This document shows positions 25,453 through 34,342 of a stretch of 64,000 nt of DNA, piece after piece. The stretch's first letter is position 1. Each line of letters starts with the position of its first letter. The notes under the pieces are model-generated. The model saw only the letters and a program-made list of their open reading frames with translations. It was not told where the DNA came from and made no database searches. A program made the translations under genes and the position numbers. The DNA is from Microbacterium hydrocarbonoxydans (GTDB lineage Bacteria > Actinomycetota > Actinomycetes > Actinomycetales > Microbacteriaceae): NCBI RefSeq assembly GCF_023715885.1, contig NZ_JAMBOY010000007.1, positions 1 through 64,000 of the forward strand. Reading direction: 5' to 3'.

Positions 25453-26322
25453 TCAGCGTCCCTTCTCGAGGCTGTTCTGGATGTGCTTGCCGATCGTCGT
25501 CGCCGTCAGCGCGAGCACGAGGATGACGAGACCGGGGATGAAGGTGAGCCACGGCGCCTGCAAAATGTTGGCCCGTCCGGCGTCGAGCAGCGCGCCCCAT
25601 TCCGAGGAGGGCGGCGCGACGCCGAGTCCCAGGAACGAGAGTCCGGAGGCCCAGACGATCGACTGGCCGATCGCCATGGTGAACACGGCGACGAGCGGCC
25701 GGATCGCGTTCGGCAGCACGTGACGACCGAAGATCCGCCACCACCCGTGGCCGAGTGCCCGGGCGGCCTCGACGTAGCCCGCGTTCTTGGCCGACAGGAT
25801 CTGGCCGCGCACCATTCGCGCGTATCCCGGAGCAGTGCTGACCCCGACGGCGACGACCTGGGTCCAGGGCGAGGGGCCGAGGATCGACACGAGCAGCAGG
25901 GCGAGCAGGAGGTTCGGGAAGGCGAAGACGACCTCGATCCCGCGGTTCACGATCGCCGCGGTGACGCGATCGCCGAGCGCGGCGAGCGAGCCGAGCACGA
26001 GCGCGGCGACGAGGGCGATCCCGGCCGCGCCGATGCCGATCAGGAGCGACTCCCTGGTGCCGTGCACGACGCGGCTGTACAGATCGCGCCCCGCTTCGTC
26101 GGTTCCGAACCAGTGCGCGAGCGACGGAGCCTGCAGGGCGTCGGCGAAGCTCTGCGCCGTCGGGCTGTGGGTGGCCAGCATGCCCGGGGCGAGCGCCGCG
26201 ATCGCGAACAGCACGGCGAACACGATCGAGACGAGTAGCGACCAGTTCACCCGACGGCGGCGACGAGTGCGGGGCTGCGTCGTGACGGGAACGCGGGAGG
26301 GCGAGAGGGGCGTGGTGGTCAT
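25453..26322 (-). CDS. Dipeptide-type ABC permease, DppC-like
   Basis: Inner-membrane permease of 289 residues with the BPD_transp_1 fold. The N terminus is basic (TRRRRRVNWSLL), followed by helix 1, the loop HWFGTDEAGRDLYSRVVHGTR typical of OppC/DppC proteins, and the EAA loop EAARALGHGWWRIFGRHVLP that docks with the ATPase. About six helices are visible. The ATG overlaps the upstream permease stop by 4 nt. With its neighbours it imports a peptide-like or other compound; the divergent monooxygenase suggests a non-peptide substrate. Confidence 0.93.
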   Translation of the reverse strand: MTTTPLSPSRVPVTTQPRTRRRRRVNWSLLVSIVFAVLFAIAALAPGMLATHSPTAQSFADALQAPSLAHWFGTDEAGRDLYSRVVHGTRESLLIGIGAAGIALVAALVLGSLAALGDRVTAAIVNRGIEVVFAFPNLLLALLLVSILGPSPWTQVVAVGVSTAPGYARMVRGQILSAKNAGYVEAARALGHGWWRIFGRHVLPNAIRPLVAVFTMAIGQSIVWASGLSFLGLGVAPPSSEWGALLDAGRANILQAPWLTFIPGLVILVLALTATTIGKHIQNSLEKGR

Positions 26323-27338
26323 GACGTCTTCAGCCTCGGGTCGATGAGCGTGTAGACGACGTCGACCAGGAGATTGGCGACGACGTAGAGGACGGCGACG
26401 AGCACGACGATGCCGGTGACGACCGGCAGGTCCTGCGCGCCGACCGCGGCGACGAGGGTCTTGCCGATGCCCGGACGCGAGTAGATCTGCTCGACGATCA
26501 CGGCGCCGGAGACGGTCGCGCCGAGCGCCCATCCCGTTAGTGTGACGGCGGGGATCGAGCCGTGCCGCAGCACATGACGCAGGCGGATGCCGAGATCGCC
26601 CATGCCCCGCATCCGCGCACTGAGCACGAACGGCTGGTCGAGCGCCCGCTCGTACTCGGCGCGGACGGACTGGCCCATGAACCCCGCGAGCGGGATCGCC
26701 AGCGTGAGCGCGGGGAGGACGATGCCGTTGACCCCGCTGCCGCCCATCACCGGGAACCAGCGCAGCGTGAGCGCGAAGACCAGCAGGAGGAGGATGCCGA
26801 GCCAGTACGGCGGCAGCGCGGCGGCGACCGTGTCGACCGCCGAGCCCAGCGCGCGGACCCGCGGGCCGCGACCCGCGGTGACCGTCACCCACACGACCAT
26901 CAGCACCCACGCGAGCAGGATGCCGGTGACCGTGAGCACGAGCGTCGATCCCAGCTGCTCGCCGATGAGATCCCACACCGGCCGGAACTGCTGGTACGAC
27001 GTGCCGAGGTCGCCGCGCAGCAGCCCGCCGATGTAGTCCAGATACTGCACGACCAGCGGATGGTCGAGCCCGTAGGCGTCGACGATCGGTGCCAGCTCCG
27101 CCGGAGTGCGCTCCTGCGCCTGGCCGGTGCGGATGTTGAGGATCGCGGTCGCCCGGTCCCCGGGCAGTGCGGTCTGCGCGAGGAACGCGGCGGTGGCCGC
27201 ACCCCACAGCACGACCAGGGCGCCGATCAGGCTCGACGCCAGGCGGCGGAGGCGGCGCAGCGTCCGCCCTGGGGCCGCCGCTCGACCGAAGACGATCCGC
27301 TCGGCCGGACGGGCCTCACTCGACGAAGTACGCGTCAT
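26319..27338 (-). CDS. Dipeptide-type ABC permease, DppB-like
   Basis: Permease of 339 residues. The DppB/OppB N-terminal domain contains the family words PGDRATA, YGLDHPLVVQYLDYIGGLLRGDLG and SYQQFRPVWDLI; the EAA-type loop is SARMRGMGDLGIRLRHVLRH and the last part reads VIVEQIYSRPGIGKTLVAA. Six helices are predicted. The start at 27338 lies inside the end of the binding-protein gene (23-nt overlap), so translation is coupled; a later start is possible because the first 25 residues are basic and poorly conserved. Confidence 0.92.
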   Translation of the reverse strand: MTRTSSSEARPAERIVFGRAAAPGRTLRRLRRLASSLIGALVVLWGAATAAFLAQTALPGDRATAILNIRTGQAQERTPAELAPIVDAYGLDHPLVVQYLDYIGGLLRGDLGTSYQQFRPVWDLIGEQLGSTLVLTVTGILLAWVLMVVWVTVTAGRGPRVRALGSAVDTVAAALPPYWLGILLLLVFALTLRWFPVMGGSGVNGIVLPALTLAIPLAGFMGQSVRAEYERALDQPFVLSARMRGMGDLGIRLRHVLRHGSIPAVTLTGWALGATVSGAVIVEQIYSRPGIGKTLVAAVGAQDLPVVTGIVVLVAVLYVVANLLVDVVYTLIDPRLKTS

Positions 27339-28962
27339 AGAACGTCGGTCCTCCCTGTGCGTGCTCCTGCCAGACGTCGCGCAGGTGCGGGTTCACGCCG
27401 AGGGTGCTCAGCCGGTCGTACAGGCCGAACGACAGCGCGTGCTCGGCGATGTACTCCTGAGCCTGCTGATACAGGGCGTCCTGTGCCGCGGCATCCGGCT
27501 CGGAGTTCGCCGCGAGGATGATCGCCTCGAGCGCGGGATCGTCGTAGAAGGCGCTATTGGCGAAGTTGGGGTCGTCCTCCGTGCTCGGGCGCCAGTTGAT
27601 GTAGAGGATGCCGGCGTTCACCGAGGTCCAGTACCCGGCCGAGATGTCGTAGGCGTCGCGACCGGCGTAGGTCCCCGCCCATGTCTCGGAGGGCGGCACC
27701 GGGATGAGGTCGACCTTGAACCCCGTCGCCTTCGCCTGCTCCTGCACGGCCTGGAAGATGGACGCGCCGTCGGCGTTGATGATCGTGCCGGCGTTGTACG
27801 GGAAGACGACCTCGAGGGTCTCCCCGTCCTTGACCCGGTAGCCGTCGTCGTCGCGCTCGGTCCACCCGGCCTCGTCGAGCAGCCTGTTCGCCTCGTCGGC
27901 GTCGTGCGCGTACCAGTCGGCGGCCTTCTCGCTGTACGCCGGCGTCGCTCTGCTCACCCCGCCGTTGCCCTCGAACGGGATCACGCCGTGGCCGATCGTG
28001 TCGACGATGCTCTCGCGGTCGAGGCTGAAGATGAAGGCCTTACGGAGGTTCTCGTCGGCGAAGGGCGCGCGCGTCGTGTTGAAGGAGATCTGCTGCGGGC
28101 GGCCCGGTGTCACGTACTTGTGCAGCTCGTACTGCTCGTTCTCGATGCCCTCCCACTCGATCGCGGGGATGTCGTAGATCGCATCGGCCTCGCCGGAGCG
28201 CAGCGCCGAGACGCGGGTGACTCCGTCGGCGACGAACCGCCAGTCCACCTTCTCGACGTATGCCGGACCCGTGTGCTTCGCGTTCTCCGGCCACGAGGTG
28301 TAGTCGTCGTTGCGCACGAGGACGACGTTCTCGCCGCGATTCCACTTCTCGACCACGAACGCTCCGGAGCCGATCGGCTGCTCGCAGTTCTCCTCCTCGG
28401 TGCGGGTCTCGAGCGCGTGCTGCGACTGGATGCCGAAGTACCCCTGCGTGAGGTTCTCGACGAAGCGCGTGTAGGGGCGGGAGAGGTGCACGGCGACCGT
28501 GAGGTCGTCGACGGCCTCGGCCGACTCGTAGTATCCGCCGAGCCACACGGCCGCGGTGCTGTTGCCGCCGTCGACCCAGTAGTCGAAGTTGTACGCCACG
28601 GCCTCGGCATCCACCGGGGTGCCGTCGGTGAACTCGACCCCCTCCTTGAGGGTGAGCGTGTAGGTCAGACCGTCGTCGCTCTCGGCCCAGTCCTTTGCGA
28701 GCCACGGCACGACCTCGCCGTCCTCGGTGAGGGAGAACAGGCTGTCGAGGAACTGGTACGAGATGTACGCCTGCTCGATCCAGCCGCCGAAGAGGCACTG
28801 AGGTTCCTGCTGGTGCGCGTAGACGATGGTGCCGCCGTCGACGCGTTCGGCGTCGGCGGCGGGCTGTGCGACGGCGCCGCCGCTGCAGGCGGACAGGGCG
28901 AGGGCGACCACGGCCGAGGCCGCGGTCGCGGCCAGTGCTCGGCGGGTCCTGGAGGCGTTCAT
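27316..28962 (-). CDS. Dipeptide-type ABC substrate-binding lipoprotein
   Basis: Extracellular solute-binding protein of family 5, 548 residues. The signal peptide ends in a lipobox (LALSAC, lipidated C26), so the protein is anchored outside the membrane. SBP_bac_5 features include WLAKDWAESDDGLTYTLTLK, GVEFTDGTPVDAEAVAYNFD and FAFSLDRE-like FIFSLDRESIVDTI. It is the first gene of a five-gene minus-strand operon (binding protein, two permeases, fused ATPases, unknown protein). The ATG at 28962 is chosen because it directly precedes the signal peptide; upstream in-frame codons are arginine-rich spacer. Its ligand is unknown, and the LLM monooxygenase upstream makes an N- or S-containing organic compound plausible. 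Confidence 0.93.
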   Translation of the reverse strand: MNASRTRRALAATAASAVVALALSACSGGAVAQPAADAERVDGGTIVYAHQQEPQCLFGGWIEQAYISYQFLDSLFSLTEDGEVVPWLAKDWAESDDGLTYTLTLKEGVEFTDGTPVDAEAVAYNFDYWVDGGNSTAAVWLGGYYESAEAVDDLTVAVHLSRPYTRFVENLTQGYFGIQSQHALETRTEEENCEQPIGSGAFVVEKWNRGENVVLVRNDDYTSWPENAKHTGPAYVEKVDWRFVADGVTRVSALRSGEADAIYDIPAIEWEGIENEQYELHKYVTPGRPQQISFNTTRAPFADENLRKAFIFSLDRESIVDTIGHGVIPFEGNGGVSRATPAYSEKAADWYAHDADEANRLLDEAGWTERDDDGYRVKDGETLEVVFPYNAGTIINADGASIFQAVQEQAKATGFKVDLIPVPPSETWAGTYAGRDAYDISAGYWTSVNAGILYINWRPSTEDDPNFANSAFYDDPALEAIILAANSEPDAAAQDALYQQAQEYIAEHALSFGLYDRLSTLGVNPHLRDVWQEHAQGGPTFYDAYFVE

Positions 28963-29058
28963 GGGGCTCGGGGCCTTTCGTCGGGTGTCGACGCGGCGGT
29001 CGATGGACGCCGCGTTGGTGCGATCATCCCGAGCCGGGCGGCGGCTCACATCCCTCGT

Positions 29059-29118
29059 GTCACGGGGCGCCGTGCGACGTCACGCGGCGTCATGCGGCCT
29101 CATGCAGCGCCATCGGAT
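29059..29118. promoter_or_regulatory. Phased 10-bp repeats in the divergent spacer
   Basis: Six consecutive decamers occupy 29059-29118, and four are close variants of GTCAYGCGGC: GTCACGGGGC (29059), GTCACGCGGC (29079), GTCATGCGGC (29089) and CTCATGCAGC (29099). The 10-bp period places each copy on the same face of the helix. They lie between the ABC operon and the monooxygenase gene and are a candidate operator array for both. Confidence 0.55.
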
Positions 29119-29185
29119 GCCGTCGCTCCGCGCTCATGCGGGACGATCGGCGGTGGCGCGTGTGCGTCACGGAAGGAGCCCCGTC

Positions 29186-30595
29186 ATGTCCGAACCCAAG
29201 CGCCTCATCCTCAACCTGTTCGAGATGAACTGCGTCAGCCACATCACCCACGGACTCTGGCGGCTTCCTGGCAATCGACGGACGCAGTTCACAGACATCG
29301 AATATTGGACCGAGCTCGCGCAGCTGCTCGAGGCCGGCGGCTTCGATGCCGTGTTCCTCGCCGACGTGATCGGCGCCTACGACGTGTTCCGCGGCGGGCC
29401 GGAGACGGCGATCCGCGAGGGCCTCCAGATCCCGAGCAACGACCCGATGCTCGTCGTGCCGGCGATGGCCGCCGTGACGCAACACCTCGGGTTCGGCATC
29501 ACATTCTCGACCACCTACGAACCGCCCTTCGCGTTCGCGCGCCGCATGTCGACCCTCGACCACCTCACCAAGGGTCGGGTGGGGTGGAACATCGTGACCT
29601 CGTACCTTCCCAACGCCGCCCGCAACTTCGGACTCGACGGCGAGGTCGACCACGACACCCGCTACGAGATCGCCGACGAGTACCTCGAGGTGCTCTACAA
29701 GCTGTGGGAGGGCTCGTGGGACGACGACGCGATCGTCGAGGATCGGGAGAACGGGGTGTTCGCCGATCCCGAGAAGATCCGGTACATCAACCACCGAGGT
29801 CCGAGATACTCCGTCGCCGGACCGCACCTCTCCTCTCCGTCCCGTCAGCGCACGCCCTTCCTCATCCAGGCGACGCAGTCGTCGAGGGGAATCGAGTTCG
29901 CCGGCCGCCACGCGGAGCTGATCTTCACCGGTGGGCGCTCTTTCGAGCAGGTGAGCGGCACGATCGCGAAGATCAGCGACGAGCTCGAGCGGCAAGGTCG
30001 CGCGCGCGACGACATCAAGTTCGTCGTGGGCGCGACCGTGATCGTCGCGCCCACCCGCGAGGAGGCGGAGGCGAAGCTCGCGGAGTACGAGCGGTACGCG
30101 AGCATCGACGGGGTGCTCGCGCACGCGAGTCTGCCGTTCGACCCGACCGCGCACCCCGCCGACCTCACACTCGGCGAGGCGCTGCGCCGTGAGGGGCGGG
30201 CCGACGACCTCACGGCGGCGTTCCTGCCGCAGGAGCAGACGATCGGCGAGTTCCTCGCCACGATGAAGGGGTTCCACCGGAAGCCCTTCATGGCCGTGGG
30301 GTCGCCGACCGACGTGGCCGACGAGATCGAGTCGTGGCTCGACGAGCACGACATCGACGGCATCAACCTCGTGCAGTACCACTCGTACGACACGGCTCGC
30401 GACTTCATCGACTACGCGGTGCCCGAGCTGCGGCGCCGCGGTCGGCTGCGCGACGCGTACACGCCGGGGGAAACGCTGCGCGAGCGCGTGCACGGCGCCG
30501 GGCCGCGTGTCGCCGAGACGCATCCCGCCGCCCGCTTCCGCGGAGGACGAGGACTCGACGAGCAGGCGATCCTCGAGGGGCGTGCTTCCGTGTGA
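29186..30595 (+). CDS. Flavin-dependent monooxygenase, LLM class, NtaA/SnaA/DszA family
   Basis: Luciferase-like FMNH2-dependent monooxygenase of 469 residues. Family words are RLILNLFEMNCVSHITHGLW at the N terminus, GGFDAVFLADVIGAYDVF, GRVGWNIVTSYLPNAARNFG and QRTPFLIQATQSSRGIEFA. Relatives oxidise nitrilotriacetate, dibenzothiophene sulfone, dimethyl sulfide or similar C-N/C-S compounds, using FMNH2 from a separate reductase, which is not seen here. The ATG at 29186 has GGAAGGAG at 29171-29178. It diverges from the dipeptide-type ABC operon, which probably imports its substrate. It is a paralogue of the enzyme at 38765-40255. Confidence 0.9.
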   Translation: MSEPKRLILNLFEMNCVSHITHGLWRLPGNRRTQFTDIEYWTELAQLLEAGGFDAVFLADVIGAYDVFRGGPETAIREGLQIPSNDPMLVVPAMAAVTQHLGFGITFSTTYEPPFAFARRMSTLDHLTKGRVGWNIVTSYLPNAARNFGLDGEVDHDTRYEIADEYLEVLYKLWEGSWDDDAIVEDRENGVFADPEKIRYINHRGPRYSVAGPHLSSPSRQRTPFLIQATQSSRGIEFAGRHAELIFTGGRSFEQVSGTIAKISDELERQGRARDDIKFVVGATVIVAPTREEAEAKLAEYERYASIDGVLAHASLPFDPTAHPADLTLGEALRREGRADDLTAAFLPQEQTIGEFLATMKGFHRKPFMAVGSPTDVADEIESWLDEHDIDGINLVQYHSYDTARDFIDYAVPELRRRGRLRDAYTPGETLRERVHGAGPRVAETHPAARFRGGRGLDEQAILEGRASV

Positions 30596-30642
30596 GACGC
30601 GGGGGCGGCTCGTCGAGCCTCCGTCGATCGACCCTGCCGGAT

Positions 30643-30706
30643 CATACTTCGGATGCCCCCGACCCGACTTCGCCCCGATTCGGCCGCCGCGCGGTCTTCC
30701 TAGCGT
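30643..30706 (+). promoter_or_regulatory. CATACTTCGG motif and leaderless promoter of the hydrolase gene
   Basis: TCATACTTCGG (30642-30652) lies 48 nt before a TAGCGT -10 box (30701-30706), which ends 6 nt before ATG 30713. The same motif, CATACTTTGG, lies 49 nt before the -10 box of the NarL-type kinase gene. It is a candidate response-regulator site. Confidence 0.6.
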
Positions 30707-30712
30707 GGCGGT

Positions 30713-32290
30713 ATGTCATTCCTACAGAAGCCCCGGTGGCGGGGCACGATGGTCGGCGGCCTCGCTCTCGTGGCCGCTCTCCTCGTCGTGACCGCCTGTA
30801 CCCCGACGACCGCTCCGCCCGACGATCCGCCCGCCGCCGACCTCGGTCAGTTCCACGACCAGGACATCGAGTGGGGTGCGTGCGATCCGTTCGCGACGAC
30901 GCAGGAGAACGCGGTCCTGTACGCGAACCCGAACGTCGAGTGCGCGACGGTGGAGGTTCCGCTGGACTACAGCGACGCCGACGGCGACACGGCCGAGATC
31001 GCCGTGCTGCGTGTGCCGGCGAAGGGCGAGCGCACGGGCTCGCTGCTCGTGAACCCCGGAGGGCCCGCGGTCTCCGGCAACACGTTCATCGCCCGGCTGG
31101 AGCCCGCCTGGCAGACCAACCCTCTGCTCGAGAACTTCGACATCGTCGGGTTCGACCCGCGCGGCGTGGGAGCGTCCACGCCGAAGGTGGACTGCTTCTC
31201 CGATGCGGAGTACGACCGGGGTGAGGGCTTCGTCGGCGGCGCGGTCTACACACTGACGTCGAAGGAGGAGGCCGACGAGGCCGCGCAGCGGTGCATCGAC
31301 GCCTCAGGCGGCGAAGCGGCCCTCACCAGCGTCGGCTCGACGAACGTCGTGCAGGACATGGACATCATGCGCGCCGCGCTGGGCGACGAGAAGCTGTCGT
31401 TCCTCGGGTACAGCTATGGGTCGGAGATCGCCGCGATGTACGCGACCACGTTCCCCGAGAACGTCCGCGCGATCGTCCTCGACGGGGCGGTCGATCCGAC
31501 GCTGACCTCCTCCGACTTCCGCGTCTCGCAGTTCGCCGGTTTCCAGGCGGCCTTCGACAAGCTGGCCGCGCAGTGCGCGGAGGCGAGCGACTGTCCGCTC
31601 GGCACAGAGCCGGAGGAGGCGACAGATCGGCTGCACGACATCATCCGCCCTCTGGCCGACGCCCCGGTGCCGACCGGCGACGGCCGAGAACTGGGCCTCT
31701 ACGACGCGCTGGCCGCGGTCACCTCCGGACTCTACGCCGAGGCGGACTGGCCGCTGGTGATAGCGGGCCTCGCCGAGGTCGAGGCGGGAAGCGGGGCGAC
31801 GCTGACTCTGCTGCGCGACCGCTACTTCGAGCGGGGCGCCGACGGCGTCTACGGCACCGATCCCGACGCGAACGTCGCGATCCGGTGCATGGACGCGCCG
31901 GCGCGCACGCCGGAGGAGCAGACGGCGCTCGCGGAACGGATCGCGGAGGTCGCGCCCTTGCTCGATCTGAGCGAGGCGGACGTCGAGTACCACCACGAAT
32001 GCGCGTCCTGGCCGGAGCCTCCGACCCGCGGCGATCCCTGGTTGGAGGTGCCGGAGGGCGACATCCCCATGACCCTCACGGTCTCGGTCACCGGTGACCC
32101 GGCGACACCGCACTCCGGGGGAGTCGCGATGGCGGAGGCGCTGGGCGGCAGCCTGCTGACGGTGGAGGGGAACCAGCACGCCGCGTACCTCCTGGGGCGC
32201 AGCGACTGCGTGAACGACATCGTGGAGAAGTACCTCATCGATCTCGAGGTGCCCGCCGAGGGTGCGACCTGCGCACTGCCCACCGAGTAG
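30713..32290 (+). CDS. Secreted alpha/beta-hydrolase lipoprotein (TAP/S33 peptidase-like)
   Basis: Exported hydrolase of 525 residues with a lipobox (VVTAC, C29). It belongs to the actinobacterial tripeptidyl-aminopeptidase/SlpD group of alpha/beta hydrolases. The oxyanion region LLVNPGGPAVSG, the core FDIVGFDPRGVGAST, the nucleophile elbow GYSYGS (Ser234) and a late VTGDPATPHSGGVAMAEALG bearing the Asp, with H in EGNQHAAYL, complete the triad. Cysteines in ECATVEVPLDYSD and DCFSD suggest disulfides. It would cleave short peptides or esters outside the cell. The gene has its own leaderless promoter and converges on the two-component genes across a strong terminator. Confidence 0.9.
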   Translation: MSFLQKPRWRGTMVGGLALVAALLVVTACTPTTAPPDDPPAADLGQFHDQDIEWGACDPFATTQENAVLYANPNVECATVEVPLDYSDADGDTAEIAVLRVPAKGERTGSLLVNPGGPAVSGNTFIARLEPAWQTNPLLENFDIVGFDPRGVGASTPKVDCFSDAEYDRGEGFVGGAVYTLTSKEEADEAAQRCIDASGGEAALTSVGSTNVVQDMDIMRAALGDEKLSFLGYSYGSEIAAMYATTFPENVRAIVLDGAVDPTLTSSDFRVSQFAGFQAAFDKLAAQCAEASDCPLGTEPEEATDRLHDIIRPLADAPVPTGDGRELGLYDALAAVTSGLYAEADWPLVIAGLAEVEAGSGATLTLLRDRYFERGADGVYGTDPDANVAIRCMDAPARTPEEQTALAERIAEVAPLLDLSEADVEYHHECASWPEPPTRGDPWLEVPEGDIPMTLTVSVTGDPATPHSGGVAMAEALGGSLLTVEGNQHAAYLLGRSDCVNDIVEKYLIDLEVPAEGATCALPTE

Positions 32291-32305
32291 CTCCGCGACC
32301 GAAAG

Positions 32306-32342
32306 CAGGAAGGGCACCCGTCTCGCACGGGTGCCCTTCCTG
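32306..32342. terminator. Bidirectional terminator between hydrolase and response-regulator genes
   Basis: A perfect 15-bp stem (32306-32320, 32328-32342) with a 7-nt loop lies 16 nt after the hydrolase stop and 10 nt after the regulator stop on the other strand. Confidence 0.9.
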
Positions 32343-32352
32343 AGCGCGAGAG

Positions 32353-33024
32353 CTAGTCGTCGTCGAGCTCGGCATCCTGCACGAGAAGTGCGACCTGCAC
32401 CCTGCTGGCGACGCCGAGCTTCGTCAGGATCGACGAGACGTGCGTCTTGACGGTGGGGAGGCTGATGTGGTGCCGGCCGGCGATCTGCGCGTTCGACAGA
32501 CCGGCGCCCACCTCCTTCGCCACCTCCAGTTCGCGCGGGGCGAGTACGCCGAGTCGTTCGCGCGCCGCCGCGCGCCGAGGCCTGCCGTGTGCGGTGTCGG
32601 CGAGGTCGATGAGTCGGCGGGTCACGTCGGCCGAGAGCGTGTGACTGCCCGACGCGACGGCGCGCACGGCGCCGACCAGCTCGTGCGGCGGCGTGTCCTT
32701 CAGGAGGAACCCGGCGGCACCGGCGCGCAGCGCGCGCAGAACGGTGTCATCGGCGTCGAAGGTCGTCAGCACGATGATCCCGGGCGGATCGGGTCGCGAC
32801 AGGAGGTGCTCGGTGGCGGTCAGGCCGTCCATCCCCGGCATCCGCACGTCCATCAGCACGACGTCGGGGTGGAGCTCGTCGACGCGGTCGAGCGCCTCCA
32901 GCCCGGTGGACGCCTCACCGGCGACATGGAGGTCGGATGCCGCGCGGAGCATCATCGCCAGTCCGAACCGCACGACGGGGTCGTCGTCGACGATGAGCAC
33001 GCGGATGCCGACATCACGGGTCAT
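32353..33024 (-). CDS. NarL/LuxR-type response regulator
   Basis: Response regulator of 223 residues. Receiver domain: acidic D13-D15, phosphorylated D59 (VVLMDVRMPG), conserved T near 84 (VLTTFD) and K near 106 (GFLLKDTPP). The LuxR-type helix-turn-helix is LAPRELEVAKEVGAGLSNAQ, then HISLPTVKTHVSSILTKLG. The ATG at 33024 overlaps the kinase stop (ATGA); an ATG 9 nt upstream lies inside the kinase gene and is less likely. It is a candidate to bind the TCATACTTYGG motifs upstream of the kinase and of the hydrolase. Confidence 0.93.
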   Translation of the reverse strand: MTRDVGIRVLIVDDDPVVRFGLAMMLRAASDLHVAGEASTGLEALDRVDELHPDVVLMDVRMPGMDGLTATEHLLSRPDPPGIIVLTTFDADDTVLRALRAGAAGFLLKDTPPHELVGAVRAVASGSHTLSADVTRRLIDLADTAHGRPRRAAARERLGVLAPRELEVAKEVGAGLSNAQIAGRHHISLPTVKTHVSSILTKLGVASRVQVALLVQDAELDDD

Positions 33025-34184
33025 GCGAGCCACGGTAGTTTCATCGCCAATCGCCAGCCGCCGTCGTCGGTCGGACCGTGAGAGATTTCGCCGCCCACGA
33101 GGGCCGCGCGTTCGGCGAGACCACGCAGACCCGAACCGGTTCCACTCGCCGCCTGCGGAGCCGGCGCTCCCGCGCCCGTATCTCGGATCTCCGCGCGGAT
33201 GTCGCTCCCCGCACGCCCGGTGATCGACACCACGGTATCTGCTCCGGCCGCGTGCCTGCGGACATTCGTGAGTCCCTCCTGCACGAAGCGATACAGCGTC
33301 CGGCCGAGCAGAGCGGGGACACCGCTGTCCACCGAGGTCAGGCCGTTCTCATCGGACAGCGTGATGGAGCCGCCGACGGGGAAGGCTTCGCGGACGAGGG
33401 TGGGGATGTCGGCGGCGCCGGGGAGGGGTACGTCGGCCTGCGGGGAGCGGAGCACATGCAGCACCTCGCGGAGATCCTGCAGCGCAGCGCGCGAGTTGCG
33501 TCGGATCTCCTCGACGACCTGTGCGCTCTCGGCGGACGACATCGAGGCGTTGTAGCCGAGAGCGCCGGCCTGGATGCTGAGGAGAGACAGGCGGTGTCCG
33601 AGGACGTCGTGCATCTCCCTCGCGAGCTCCTCGCGAGCCTCGTGCTCCGCCTGCGACGCCCGGAGTGCGGCCTCGGTTTCTGCGGCGACCGCGCGTTCGC
33701 GCAGAGACTGCACAAGAGCGCGCCGACTCCGGATGACGAGACCGAAGGCGGTCGCGGCGATCACCCCGACGACGTGCGCGCTCAGCAACAGCAGCGGGGA
33801 GGCATGGAATTCCGGTCGGAGAAGCAGTGGACCGGCGACCGATACGAGGTTCAGCGCGCAGAACAGGATGGTGACGCGGATCGAGCAGAGCAGTGCCACG
33901 GCATACAGGGCGAAGAGAGGCGCGACCGACACCGACGACAGGAACGTCCCCGCGACGAGGAGGACCGTCGCGACGGCGACGGGATGGGTCAGGCGCCACC
34001 ACAGCGACAGGCACGCGCACAGGCCGAGCGCGAGCTCGACGGATCCGGTCCAGGCGGGCCAGCCGAACGGGCGCTCCAGGGTCGTGACGGCGATGTATCC
34101 GAGCGCGGCGGAGAAGACGATCAGCACGACGTCGACGACGTGATTCCGAGGTGCACGAGCGTGCGGAGTGGCAGGCGCGTCCAT
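33021..34184 (-). CDS. NarL-type sensor histidine kinase (HisKA_3)
   Basis: Membrane kinase of 387 residues: a compact N-terminal domain with about five helices (residues 15-155), a coiled coil (AVAAETEAALRASQAEHEAR) and the HisKA_3 site ELAREMHDVLGHRLSLLS with the phosphorylated H near 205. The HATPase domain ends with GSGLRGLAERAALVGGE. No extracellular sensor domain is present, so it probably senses a membrane state or a membrane-soluble signal. The ATG 34184 lies 7 nt after TAGGAT; an upstream GTG-type extension to 34250 runs over the promoter and is rejected. Operon with the regulator gene. Confidence 0.92.
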   Translation of the reverse strand: MDAPATPHARAPRNHVVDVVLIVFSAALGYIAVTTLERPFGWPAWTGSVELALGLCACLSLWWRLTHPVAVATVLLVAGTFLSSVSVAPLFALYAVALLCSIRVTILFCALNLVSVAGPLLLRPEFHASPLLLLSAHVVGVIAATAFGLVIRSRRALVQSLRERAVAAETEAALRASQAEHEAREELAREMHDVLGHRLSLLSIQAGALGYNASMSSAESAQVVEEIRRNSRAALQDLREVLHVLRSPQADVPLPGAADIPTLVREAFPVGGSITLSDENGLTSVDSGVPALLGRTLYRFVQEGLTNVRRHAAGADTVVSITGRAGSDIRAEIRDTGAGAPAPQAASGTGSGLRGLAERAALVGGEISHGPTDDGGWRLAMKLPWLA

Positions 34185-34191
34185 GATCCCG

Positions 34192-34256
34192 ATCCTATGA
34201 GTCGCACTCCGGTGTGTGCCTCGTGCCGTGGTCGTCGGCCCTCCGACCAAAGTATG
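34192..34256 (-). promoter_or_regulatory. CATACTTTGG motif and leaderless promoter of the kinase gene
   Basis: Read on the minus strand, TCATACTTTGG (34257-34247) is followed after 49 nt by TAGGAT (34197-34192), then 7 nt and ATG 34184. This mirrors the arrangement at the hydrolase gene and suggests autoregulation. Confidence 0.6.
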
Positions 34257-34302
34257 AGCGGCCGCCTGCGCGCGACTGATGTGCCGTCCGCAGGCGCTCG
34301 CC

Positions 34303-34308
34303 TAGCGT
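34303..34308 (+). promoter_or_regulatory. -10 box of the 34343 gene
   Basis: TAGCGT at 34303-34308 would give a leader of about 27 nt carrying GGAGAGGAG before ATG 34343. Confidence 0.5.
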
Positions 34309-34342
34309 GTGAAGTCCGCTCGAGGAGAGGAGATGGTCGCAC

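Noticed and set aside
29059..29118. Decamer run considered as a CRISPR-like array
   Set aside because: Units are 10 bp without spacers, far shorter than CRISPR repeats, and no cas gene is present.
27106..30192. A 1028-codon plus-strand open frame
   Set aside because: It is opposite the dipeptide binding-protein gene and then out of frame with the LLM monooxygenase. Low-complexity composition, no motif.
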